DNA of 64,000 nt from JANQOH01 sp965242575. GTDB lineage: Bacteria > Pseudomonadota > Alphaproteobacteria > UBA7887. The notes beneath the pieces were generated by a model. That model had not been told where the DNA came from, ran no database searches, and worked only from the letters and a program-made list of their open reading frames with translations. How positions within the stretch are numbered: the stretch's first letter is position 1; each line of letters opens with the position of its first letter. The position numbers and the translations under genes are program-made. The stretch lies in the NCBI GenBank assembly GCA_965242575.1, contig OZ251461.1:1674001-1738000 (forward strand), read 5' to 3'. This document shows, piece after piece, positions 8,884-17,361 of the stretch.

Positions 8884-9892
8884 CTCAAATCCTCCGCGTC
8901 GCGTTCCGTTCCGGGCGACGCCTCTCCCGCGGCCCTTCACGTCTCGCCTTTCTCGTGCTTCCCTTCTCCTCCCATTGGCCCGCGAGCGCCGCCTTGCCGG
9001 CTCGTCCCGCGCGGCCGAGGCGGCGCCCGAGTTGCGGAGAACGATGTCGAGGAAAGCCTCGCCGTCGTCGCGTCGATATCATCGCCGACGGGAGCCCTTC
9101 GTCGGGCCTTCGGATTGCCCGCGACGCGGCGACAGCGCGGGCTGGAATATCGCGCCGCGCAACCGATGGCTGTCGTGCTATCGCGGTGGAGAGTTCCGCT
9201 GCCAGCATCCTTGCGCGGGGCAGATAGGGCCGTGACGCCATGGGAAGACTGCTGCACCATTCGCCGCCCACGACACCGGCGCGCGCCATCTCCACGATAG
9301 TCAGGCGGTCGCCCCGAAAACGATGGCGTTCGGCGGCGGCACCTCCGGCATCATGAATGCGCGCAGGACACCGGCGTCGTTACCGGGACACTATTGGCGA
9401 CAGTGGACGAACCCCGGTAGCCACCGCCGCCGGTATCGGCAGAGCGGCTTCCGTCGCCGCGGCGCTGCTCGTCGGTTCGGTCGGAAAAGACTACGCCGGG
9501 GGCATCAGCAGAATCGGGGCGAACACCGGCGCAAACCCGCCGCCTTGAACCAGTTCCCGACGATCTCCGCCAGGCCAGTGCGTGTGAACCTCATCGTCAG
9601 CGCCGGCTCTCTACCGATCGGCAGGACGATATGCCACGGCAGGCGCGGAACGGACTCCGGTCCGTTGAAGCGGGGCCCCGTCCGGTCCGCATCGCCACCG
9701 GAAGAACTCGCATCCCAAGCAAGCTGGCGCGATCACCTACGGCGCCGAGGGCAATCCCTCGGCGCCATGCCGGTGAAACCAGCCCCGCATACGCTGCACG
9801 AATTGCGCTTTCATGAATGGAGCGCCGACGGACGAACTGCGGACGCCGAGTCGTCCCTCCGAAGGCGCCGACACCCGATCTCGCGGACGGCT
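8884..9892. other. ~1 kb without a supportable gene
   Basis: Several reading frames are open, but none has a ribosome binding site together with recognisable protein sequence. A polypyrimidine tract near 8956-8973 repeats the one at 8049-8066. A plus-strand stretch around 9430-9545 encodes an Ala/Gly-rich segment that could be a decayed membrane or pilin-like protein, but I would not call it a gene. Confidence 0.5.
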
Positions 9893-10156
9893 TCAGGAGG
9901 TGTTCGGGTCCTGGTCATTGCGGCGATCCGGGGCTGGGTTTCGGGATGCGAACCAGTACGACAGGATCCCGGCGCTGACCGGCATGATGGCGAGAAACAG
10001 ATCCTTGGCGGAATCTGTATCCTCCATCAACAGCAAAAAAACAGCGATCATTGCCGCTCCACCGAGAAACAGGAACAGAGCGGCTCCGTACGTCACGAGT
10101 ACGCGTACTTGGCTGCGGCGCGATTCACGCAGTTGGTGTTCTTCGGTCGATGCCAT
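9893..10156 (-). CDS. small two-helix membrane protein
   Basis: An 87-residue protein from the ATG at 10156, which follows GGAGGG. After a basic N-terminus (ESRRSQVRVL) come two hydrophobic helices at about 22-42 and 51-67, then a charged tail. No family recognised; the pattern is like many small accessory membrane proteins. It lies downstream of the second DUF6765 gene in the same orientation, separated from it by a MITE, mirroring the DUF6765/membrane-protein pair at 173-2318. Confidence 0.6.
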   Translation of the reverse strand: MASTEEHQLRESRRSQVRVLVTYGAALFLFLGGAAMIAVFLLLMEDTDSAKDLFLAIMPVSAGILSYWFASRNPAPDRRNDQDPNTS

Positions 10157-10299
10157 ATTTCCCTCCGTTGGCGACGCCATTTGGCTCGGTCCTCTCCCAC
10201 ACGATACCCTCTTGAGTAGCCTGCCTGCGTTGGGAGCGCGCCGCATCGCCCCCATTTGGCGGGTCGTCGATTCCTCGGGAAACGACCCTTGGGAATTTA

Positions 10300-10483
10300 G
10301 AGCCCGTTTCAGAATGATTCGATTACTTTCGGTGTGCTATTCTCGCATCTGCTTGCACGGTATCTGTGTCGGTGGAAGGATCGCAACTCCCAGATGGCGG
10401 GAATCCATTGGCATGCGCGCGAGGCGCGCCACCATGCCGATTAGAAATCGAATGATTTCAATAGCATATTCTGAAACGGCCTC
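10300..10483. mobile_element. 184 bp MITE with IS5-like ends and TTA target duplication
   Basis: The element starts GAGCCCGTTTCAGAAT and ends with the inverse of GAGGCCGTTTCAGAAT (15 of 16 match). It is flanked on both sides by TTA (10297-10299 and 10484-10486). It is more AT-rich than its surroundings and encodes no transposase. A 3 bp TNA duplication is typical of the IS1031-type branch of the IS5 family, which is where I would place the parent element. It has inserted between the second DUF6765 gene and its downstream membrane-protein gene. Confidence 0.75.
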
Positions 10484-10656
10484 TTACAACCGGTGGAGAA
10501 CGCTTGCCACTCCCGATGTCGCGGCTCTCGCTGGCGATGGATCATCGTATCTCATTGTCCGACGGTCCCGCAAGTCTCGACGAAACACGGCATCGTGCAC
10601 GACCTCGATATCGTTCGGTATCCGCCGTCGATTGTCCACCGCGTTCGCTTCGTGCG

Positions 10657-11784
10657 CTAATCGACAATCAGCCCGTGCTTCGGGAGGAGATCGCGGATGA
10701 CGTAGGTTCGGTGTATCGAGGCGGCTTGGTAGAAGCGCCAGATCGGCAAATCCATGGCGGCCTTGTAGTCGGTGCCGCCGTTGAGGCTGTCCCACTCGTC
10801 GTTCCAGGTTTCGCCCCTGTATTCGGGGATTTCCTCACTGCCGCCACCGAACAAATCGCCGGATTGCGCGGCGTCCCGCCAACTGCGGATACGTCCTTCC
10901 TTCTCGGCTTGCGTGAGGAGGACTTGACGCACTCGGAGGGTAATGTGCTCGAAGCCTCTGCCGCCGCCATCTTGGATATCCGGCCGTTGGCGGACGAAGC
11001 GCGCAAACATGTCGTGGAGGGCGCGGCAGCCCGCCAGGAAAGTGACGGGGTTATTGCGGACGCTACGTGCTCCGACGACCGCGTCGGCGCGTTCGTAATC
11101 GAAGCTCCATACGAGGTAGGGCCTGTCCGGCAGTGTCGCGACAGCCCCGTGCCCCAAGGCGCCGGAGGCCACCTCGGCCAAGCGGGCTTTGACGTTGGGC
11201 ATCAGTCCGCCATATTGGCCCCACTTCTCGAAGAATTTGTCGATCTTGCCGCTGATGTACTCGCGCATGCTTGGCTCCAGGTCACCGATCCCGTCGTCGA
11301 CGCCGTCGACATCCTCGTGATAGCGCAAGCTATTTGCGTCAACTTTGTTGCCCCGCGAGCTGACGCCGGAAAACCCGTAATGCGAGAAGGTATCGGCATA
11401 GACGTGGGCGGCGATACCGAGCAATTCCAGTGCGAAGGCGCGATCCGAGAGCGCAAGGTGATGGTCGCGCATTTCCCGGACGATCTCGCTATCCATGCGG
11501 CATTTGAGGCGCTCGGTGTAGGTGTCGCCAACATTACCCGGGATGAAGTGGAACGGGACCCAGACCCGGCGCTGGTCGTGCGCGTCGCGGTTGGTTCGGT
11601 CGAAAGGGTGATGGGCGGTAGCCTCGGTGTCGATACGGGATCCGTCGTCGAATTCGACATGCCCTTGGGCGGTGTTGTCATCGACGAATTGCGCGCATGT
11701 CGCGACGGTGCAAGCCGCTTCCGGGTTGAGGCCGGCGGCGCGTGCGATGGCGTAGGTACCGTAGTAGTGCATGTCAATCTGCAT
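10657..11784 (-). CDS. DUF6765 family protein (copy 2)
   Basis: A 375-residue paralogue of the protein at 1167-2318. It opens MQIDMHYYGTYAIARAAGL, retains the HVYADTFSHYGFSGVSSR block, and shares spacing and length, but differs through much of the C-terminal half. Conserved His/Asp positions suggest a metal-dependent activity (inference). The ATG at 11784 follows AGGAG. Only a MITE separates its downstream side from a small membrane-protein gene. Function unknown. Confidence 0.75.
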   Translation of the reverse strand: MQIDMHYYGTYAIARAAGLNPEAACTVATCAQFVDDNTAQGHVEFDDGSRIDTEATAHHPFDRTNRDAHDQRRVWVPFHFIPGNVGDTYTERLKCRMDSEIVREMRDHHLALSDRAFALELLGIAAHVYADTFSHYGFSGVSSRGNKVDANSLRYHEDVDGVDDGIGDLEPSMREYISGKIDKFFEKWGQYGGLMPNVKARLAEVASGALGHGAVATLPDRPYLVWSFDYERADAVVGARSVRNNPVTFLAGCRALHDMFARFVRQRPDIQDGGGRGFEHITLRVRQVLLTQAEKEGRIRSWRDAAQSGDLFGGGSEEIPEYRGETWNDEWDSLNGGTDYKAAMDLPIWRFYQAASIHRTYVIRDLLPKHGLIVD

Positions 11785-12238
11785 GGCAGGCTCCTGTCAT
11801 AGGCAGTTGTTCGCTGGCTTTCCGAGGCCGTGCTCGCGCGCATTCGATTCGGGCGATACGCATATCATACTCACGTCCGCACCGGTAGCAGGAGTCAACC
11901 CGGACATGGGGTCGGATATTTCAACCCTGTCCAGAGCGAGATAGCCACGGCTCCGAATGGGTCTCAATCCGAGAGCTGTAGCCGGTGACGCCATCGAGTT
12001 CGAGCGTATGTCGGCTTGATCGGAGGCTCGCGAGATTCACGCCGCACCGCGCGTCCTGTCGTGGCGCCGCCGACCTCTGCCGACAAGCGGCCGGGCCCCG
12101 CACCGTTGGGTCACGATAGCGCGAACGAGCAGCGCGGCGCATTTCCCCCGACCGTATCGGCGGCGGCCGGCGCCGGGGCCATCGCGAAGGCGGACCGCGG
12201 ACAACGCGCACGCTGCCGCCTGTTCCCTCTCGGCGCCA
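11785..12238. other. intergenic stretch, no gene seen
   Basis: This interval lies between the subtilisin-like protease gene, whose 3' end is at 12239, and the start of DUF6765 copy 2. It is less GC-rich than the flanks near 11840-12010 and presumably carries the promoter of the DUF6765 gene. I see no gene, RNA or clear terminator hairpin. Confidence 0.5.
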
Positions 12239-14572
12239 TCAGCGCGTGGCGCGAGCGCGGGCCCGCGTCTGGAGCCTCGCTCGAATTTGCGCGTAGAGGC
12301 GCGGCCGTTGCGCCCCGCGGTCCGCGAGAAGGACAGCGAGGGCGTACGACTCGCGTTCCGACGAAAGGTCCGCGCCCCAGGCCGGATCGTTGCGGGTGAC
12401 AACGACGAACCAGGGTTTATCGCGCACGCTGCGCGAAGGCTGTTTGAACGTCCAAGTGGATGCTTGCGCCGTGCCGCGGGATCGTTCGGTCGCGGAACAG
12501 CTGCGGCCAGCGGCGCGTTCACCGATGGCCGGAGCATCGTCGGCGCTCGACGCGGCGTCGAAAGCCCGCGCGACGTCGTCGAGCGAGGCCGCCGGGACCA
12601 GTCTGAAGCTTATGGAGACCGCGCGGTAATCGATCCGCGTGGTCCGCACCGGCGGCCTGTAGGCCAAGGCGACCGTAAGTTCCCTGTCCCGCCTGCCCGG
12701 GGACCAGAAATCGTCGGGAATGGGTATTTCATAGAAGTGATGGCGACGATTCTCTATACTTTCTTCCGCTCGCAACGTCACACAGGCTTCGGAAGATCGG
12801 AAAAGCGCCGACCGATCGACCAATCCGTATCCGGTAACGCGGCGCAGTATCTCCTTATCGCCATCGTCCGCGAACAGCTGGGCGCAGGGGCGCGGCGTTC
12901 GCGCGTGAGTGAGCATCAACGCGCGGCGCAGATCGACGCTGGCGTTCGGAATCCCCGGAAGAATCATCGCCGCAGAGTTCGCGACCCGCGGAGCGGCGAA
13001 ACTCGTGCCTCCGTCCTCGGCGAAAGGCCGGCCCGTCGCGAAGTCGCGCCCGGTCGACAACTCGCCTACGCCCTGGCGGCTCACCGGCTTCGCGCCCTGG
13101 ACACGGGCATTGACCCACGCGTTGCCGCCGTAGTCCACGAGATCCGGCTTGATCGCGCCGTTAACCGACGGACCGCGCCGGGTGAACGGCGACGGCTGAT
13201 TCCGTCTGGCGATAGGGCGGTATGCGGGATCGTTCGGATATCTGTTATGCTGTTCGTAGCGAGCGAGGCTCCCGACCGTCAGCGCATTCAGCGCAGGCGC
13301 GGGATCGACGAGCCGGGCGTCGTCGTGCTTCAAACAATCCGGATACCCCGCGCGTGGCCAGTAATCCTCGTTGTTCCCGGTGGGAACGACGAATAGCACG
13401 TCGAGTTCCCGGCTCAGTGCGTCCAGAGTGACCGCCAGGCCCGATACGCGTCCGCCCCGATAGGGCCTGTTGGGAGCGCCGTATGACAGGTTGAAGACAC
13501 GGCAACCGTATTCATCGACGAAATAGCGAACCGCCTTATCGACCTGATTTTCGATCAGTCGGTCGTCTCCCAAATTATGATGATCCAGTATTCGTCCGCT
13601 GAACAGTCTCAACTCCGGCACGAAATGCCCGCGGTCCAGACAGTCGGCAACATCCCCGTACAGGGCAATGCCGGCGACGAATGTTCCATGTCCATGTTCG
13701 TCGCCCGCGTCGAGTCCGGGAAGGAAGCTCTGCGCATCGCCCACCGCGGGCGCCAGGAGCGGGTGCCCTGCGACGATGCCGGAGTCGAGGATCGCAACGC
13801 CCGGCGCGTTGTCGGGAGGAGCCGGCGTCGCCTCCAATCGCTGGACGTCCGCCGCCACGAGTTCCGCCTCCAGGCCGATGCGGGGCGGAAGGTCGACGGT
13901 GCGCACGTCTCTATGGCGCAGCAACTCGTCCGCCAACGAGCGGCGGCAACGGATGCGATAAACCGTCAAGTGCGGCTGTCGCACCGAGTCGCATATCTCG
14001 CCTCGACGCTCCTGGACCCAAGTCTCGAACGCGGCGCGCTGGCGTTCGGCCTCACGGCCTCGGGAGAGCGGCCAGAGCTCCGCGTCTATCGCGAACGGTT
14101 CGTCCTCCGGGAAACCGTCTTGCTTCAACGCCCAGCCGGTGCGGTCGTCGGCGGTCCACCGATCGAAGTCCTGAAGCGCGTAAATCACGTTGCTGTACGT
14201 AACGGTCCCCGTATTTGCGAGATCGGCGAGTTTTGCCTCGAAATCGGCGAGCTGCCTCTCCGTGGCGAATGCGAGAACCAGCTTGTCTTCTTCCTGACTT
14301 ACGATCTCGAAATGGCCGGAGGCTTGTTCTATGTCTTCCGGGGAGACTTTCTCCGACAGATCGATTTTGATGAGGCGCCGTTCGTCGTAGCCGCCGATGT
14401 CGGCGTCGGCCGCCGCGCGCGCGCGTCGCAGGCCCCGGCGCAGAGCCGCCCCATGCTCGCGGGGATCCTCGGGCGGTTTGATCTGGCTGAAACCGCGGCG
14501 CGGACGGCGCTCGTTGACCGTCTCCTCGCGCGCCAATGGCAGATGCGGGTATGTCTCTTCCGGAGCAGCCAT
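12239..14572 (-). CDS. ietS: subtilisin-like serine protease of an IetAS-type defence pair
   Basis: A 777-residue cytoplasmic S8 protease without signal peptide. The N-terminal ~250 residues are helical and charged. The subtilase domain follows with the triad Asp263 (AILDSG), His295 (HGHGTFVAG) and Ser524 (GGTSFAAP), plus the oxyanion Asn400 (PTGNN). About 230 residues of unknown fold complete it. Its ATG follows the AAA-ATPase stop directly (TAAATG), so the two are translationally coupled. An AAA ATPase next to a subtilisin-like protease is the architecture of IetAS, an experimentally described phage-defence system. The assignment rests on that architecture and these motifs. Confidence 0.75.
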   Translation of the reverse strand: MAAPEETYPHLPLAREETVNERRPRRGFSQIKPPEDPREHGAALRRGLRRARAAADADIGGYDERRLIKIDLSEKVSPEDIEQASGHFEIVSQEEDKLVLAFATERQLADFEAKLADLANTGTVTYSNVIYALQDFDRWTADDRTGWALKQDGFPEDEPFAIDAELWPLSRGREAERQRAAFETWVQERRGEICDSVRQPHLTVYRIRCRRSLADELLRHRDVRTVDLPPRIGLEAELVAADVQRLEATPAPPDNAPGVAILDSGIVAGHPLLAPAVGDAQSFLPGLDAGDEHGHGTFVAGIALYGDVADCLDRGHFVPELRLFSGRILDHHNLGDDRLIENQVDKAVRYFVDEYGCRVFNLSYGAPNRPYRGGRVSGLAVTLDALSRELDVLFVVPTGNNEDYWPRAGYPDCLKHDDARLVDPAPALNALTVGSLARYEQHNRYPNDPAYRPIARRNQPSPFTRRGPSVNGAIKPDLVDYGGNAWVNARVQGAKPVSRQGVGELSTGRDFATGRPFAEDGGTSFAAPRVANSAAMILPGIPNASVDLRRALMLTHARTPRPCAQLFADDGDKEILRRVTGYGLVDRSALFRSSEACVTLRAEESIENRRHHFYEIPIPDDFWSPGRRDRELTVALAYRPPVRTTRIDYRAVSISFRLVPAASLDDVARAFDAASSADDAPAIGERAAGRSCSATERSRGTAQASTWTFKQPSRSVRDKPWFVVVTRNDPAWGADLSSERESYALAVLLADRGAQRPRLYAQIRARLQTRARARATR

Positions 14573-15577
14573 TTATCGGCTCCTCGGTTTGGCGCCGCGC
14601 CGCGCGGTTTCATGCTTGCGCGCGGCGTCGAGGTGGACGAGGCGCAGACGGGGGGACTCGCCGGCGAGGACCATCTCCTTCACGGCGAGGCGGATGGCGC
14701 GTTCGACGTCGGCGTGGGGCTTGCCCTTGAACCAGCCGCGCTCCAGGACCTCGGCGATACCGAATTCCGGGCGGACGCCGCGCAGTTTGACGGCCAGCAG
14801 CCGGCGGAGTTCGGCCGCCGTCGGGGGCTTGAGAAACAGCGCCTCCTCGAAGCGGCGCCAGACCGCTGTGTCGAGCATGCCCTCATGGTTGGTCGCGGCG
14901 ACGAGGATGCTGCGCCCGGTCCAGGAATCGAACATCTGGAGGACGGCGCTGGTCACGCGGCGCAGCTCGCCGTGTTCGGAGGCGTCGTCGCGCTCCTTGC
15001 CGAGGGCGTCGAACTCGTCGAACAGGACGACCATCGGCGCCGATGCGGCGAAATCGAACACCTTGCGGAGGTTGGCGGCGGTCTCGCCGAGAAAGGAGGA
15101 CACGACGCTATCCGTGCGGACGATGGCGAGCGGGCGGGCGAGCTCGGCGGCGAGGACCTCGGCGGCCAGGGTCTTCCCGCACCCCGGCGGGCCGCAGAGA
15201 AGCACGCGGTCGACGGGGCGCAGCCCGTGGGCCCGCAGGACGTCTTCGCGGTTGTGCTCGCGGAGGATCCCGTCGAGCAGAAAGCGGTTCGGGCGCGACA
15301 GGACGATGTCGTCGAGGCCCCGGACCGGCTCGTGCACCGACACCAGGGGGACGCCGCGCTCGCGGTCCTCGGGGACGGGTTCGGCGGCGCCGCGCGGCGC
15401 GGGCGCGGACGGCGCCCGGCTGCGCCCGTAGAGTATCCTCTCCAAGTCATTGGCGAGCAGATGGTGGCGCTTCTGGCGCTCCTCGGCGATCGCCTCTTCG
15501 GCGGCGCCGCGGAACGCCTCCATATCGCCCTCGGCGCCCGACCGGATGAGTCGTCTCAGGAGTTTGCCGTTGGCCAC
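14573..15577 (-). CDS. ietA: AAA+ ATPase of an IetAS-type defence pair
   Basis: A 334-residue AAA+ ATPase when read from the GTG at 15577; a GTG at 15667 would add 30 Arg-rich residues and overlap the upstream gene, and neither start has a convincing ribosome binding site. Walker A GPPGCGKT is at ~129-136, Walker B VVLFDEFD at ~183-190, sensor 1 SILVAATNHEGM follows, and an Arg-rich VWRRFEEAL box comes after. The fold resembles the FtsH/katanin-type ATPases found with subtilisin-like proteases. It is immediately upstream of, and coupled to, the protease gene; together they match IetAS. The ATPase presumably senses infection or controls the protease. Confidence 0.75.
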   Translation of the reverse strand: MANGKLLRRLIRSGAEGDMEAFRGAAEEAIAEERQKRHHLLANDLERILYGRSRAPSAPAPRGAAEPVPEDRERGVPLVSVHEPVRGLDDIVLSRPNRFLLDGILREHNREDVLRAHGLRPVDRVLLCGPPGCGKTLAAEVLAAELARPLAIVRTDSVVSSFLGETAANLRKVFDFAASAPMVVLFDEFDALGKERDDASEHGELRRVTSAVLQMFDSWTGRSILVAATNHEGMLDTAVWRRFEEALFLKPPTAAELRRLLAVKLRGVRPEFGIAEVLERGWFKGKPHADVERAIRLAVKEMVLAGESPRLRLVHLDAARKHETARRGAKPRSR

Positions 15578-15650
15578 GGGTCGTTCGCTCGCGCGGAGGT
15601 GCCGCCCGCCCCGGCGGCGGGGGGTATTGTAGCGGCGGAGGCGGCGGCGG

Positions 15651-16070
15651 TCATCGGCGGCCGGCACCGGCGCGGTGCTCGGCGGCGGCGCGTTCGGCGT
15701 TCAGGGCGAGGAGGCGGGCCAGGACCTCGTCGCGGACGTTATCCGGCCAGCGGTAGTGCCAGGGCTTCTTCTTGCGGGGCGATTCGCCGTCGCCGGCCTC
15801 GTGGTCGAGCAAGAACGCGCAATCGGTCGAGACGTCCCGCCAGCCATAAGCGTCGAGGACGGCGCGGTCCATTGCCGCGTGCAAATCGCGGAGCTCGGCG
15901 ATCCCCGGATCGCGTTCCTCGGGGTCGTGGAAGCGGTTGTAGATTTCCGTGAGGCCCTCGTCGTTAGCGATCATCAGCGCCAAACGGGACTTGTAGTATC
16001 GTCTGCCTGTGTCGTCCACGACGGATCGCGTCGCGCGCGGATGTGCGCGATCCGTGCGTGCGTCGTTCAC
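15651..16070 (-). CDS. R-M/methylase C-terminal-like short protein
   Basis: A 139-residue protein. Residues ~25-139 look like the extreme C-terminus of large type IIG/DISARM-like DNA methylases: LTEIYNRFHDPEE, LHAAMDRAVLDAYGWRDV, then RWPDNVRDEVLARLLALNAE. Here this tail stands alone without the methyltransferase core. The GTG start at 16070 overlaps the alkB stop as GTGA, so it is coupled to alkB, and the ATPase gene follows 73 bases later. Either a remnant of a deleted R-M gene or a domain retained as a partner of the AAA/protease pair. Confidence 0.6.
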   Translation of the reverse strand: MNDARTDRAHPRATRSVVDDTGRRYYKSRLALMIANDEGLTEIYNRFHDPEERDPGIAELRDLHAAMDRAVLDAYGWRDVSTDCAFLLDHEAGDGESPRKKKPWHYRWPDNVRDEVLARLLALNAERAAAEHRAGAGRR

Positions 16071-16777
16071 GCGGTCATCGTTCGGAACGTGGCGGATACG
16101 CGCGTGGCGGGTTGCCCGGCGTTGGCGGCGCGGTCGATTCCATGCATCCAGTCTTGCCGGGCGGGTCCTCGCAGGACCAGCGCCGAGCGGCGGGGGAGCG
16201 GGGCGGTTTCGTCGGACGGCAAGGCGTCTCGGACGTAGGGGCGGGTGCGGCGCGGTCGGAAATGCATCTGCCATGCGGCTCCGAGGGAGAGGGAGACGAC
16301 GACCGGTCCGAAGTCTCCGTGGTCTGCGTGCATGCCGATCCCCTGTCCGGGCCGGTATTCGTTGACGATGCACTGTTCGGGCGCGGCGCCGTCGAACAGG
16401 GGCCGGAGTCGGGCAGCCATGACGTGGGCCCATCGCGGGAACGCGGGCGCGGGCGTGCGCCGGCCAGAGGCGCGGTTCCGGTAATCGTATCGGAAGCCGT
16501 AGTGCTGGACCCTGCGTCCGATGTCGGTCATCCAGGGCGCGTCGCCGATGCGCATGAGGATCCGCCGCTCCTCGGCTTCGGTGAGGATGTCGGGGAGGAT
16601 GGCGGCGCCCTGGTGGAAGATGCTCGCGGCGTCGTTCGCGTTGGCGGCCGTCGGCCCGATGCGGTGCGCCGCGCCGGCGCGTTGGCTTTCGCGGATGGCG
16701 CGGGCCGCGGCTTCTGCGTCGTCGGACGGCGTGCGGACGCCGTTGGCGGTGTCGGCGTTGCGATCAGGGTCGCTCAT
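16067..16777 (-). CDS. alkB: AlkB-like 2-oxoglutarate/Fe(II) dioxygenase
   Basis: A 236-residue AlkB homologue, expected to oxidatively demethylate damaged or modified nucleobases. The Fe(II) ligands are visible as His150 and Asp152 (GIGMHADHGD) and His212 (WMHGI). NEYRPGQGIG precedes them, and the 2-oxoglutarate-binding Arg226 and Arg232 lie in RVSATFR. The first ~50 residues are an extra Ala-rich stretch. The ATG at 16777 follows GGAGA. It heads the coupled run alkB - methylase-tail ORF - ietA - ietS, which suggests work on DNA within or beside a defence system, although AlkB genes also occur on plasmids as plain repair genes. Confidence 0.85.
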   Translation of the reverse strand: MSDPDRNADTANGVRTPSDDAEAAARAIRESQRAGAAHRIGPTAANANDAASIFHQGAAILPDILTEAEERRILMRIGDAPWMTDIGRRVQHYGFRYDYRNRASGRRTPAPAFPRWAHVMAARLRPLFDGAAPEQCIVNEYRPGQGIGMHADHGDFGPVVVSLSLGAAWQMHFRPRRTRPYVRDALPSDETAPLPRRSALVLRGPARQDWMHGIDRAANAGQPATRVSATFRTMTA

Positions 16778-16995
16778 GGCTGGTGTCTCCGGTCCGGTTT
16801 CGCCGGACGCCGGGGGAACGGCATGCGCCGCCCTCCGTTCTCTCCGGCGTCCGCCCGATCGGCGCTTCTCTCCTTCTCGGCTCTCGGCGCTCGAAGCGGG
16901 CGGGCATTCCGTCGCGGCGCGCCCGGTCGCCGGCGCGCCGCAGGGGCCGCGCCGGCGGCGGCGTCCACGCGAAGGCCCCTTTCCGGCGCGTCGGA

Positions 16996-17259
16996 TCAGT
17001 GCGCCTGTCCAGGATGCGCGCTTTCGGTCCTGGAGAAGGCGGCGATGCGCTCCCACGCCTCCCGGTCGTGACCGAGGGGTCGGTTGAGTTTGTCGCAGAG
17101 GTTTTCGGCGTCGTGCCGGGTGAGGGTGTGGAAGGCGGTGGAGGCGTATCCGGGGAGGGCCTGGAAGACGATGACGACCTGGTGGATATCGTCCTCGCCT
17201 ACGGGTTTTGGGCAGAAGGCATAGACGGGGTTGTCGGGGATTTCGTGTTGGTCGTGCAT
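16996..17259 (-). CDS. small hypothetical protein
   Basis: An 87-residue protein with a GGAG-preceded ATG at 17259. It contains EDDIHQVVIVFQALPGYAST and HTLTRHDAENLCDKLNRPLG, an alternating strand/helix pattern with several His. I recognise no family. It lies between the strawberry-notch gene and alkB, same strand, and is likely part of the plasmid-like set. Confidence 0.6.
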   Translation of the reverse strand: MHDQHEIPDNPVYAFCPKPVGEDDIHQVVIVFQALPGYASTAFHTLTRHDAENLCDKLNRPLGHDREAWERIAAFSRTESAHPGQAH

Positions 17260-17361
17260 GAGGCGCTCCGTTGACGGTGCGGCGGCGGGGGGGGGGGGAC
17301 GTCGTCCGGCCGGCGTTCTCCATACACGCCGGCCGGGTTCGGGTAACGGGCGCGCCGGCGC

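Noticed and set aside
9323..10219. 298-codon plus-strand frame
   Set aside because: No ribosome binding site, Arg-rich composition, and it overlaps the better-supported membrane-protein gene on the other strand.
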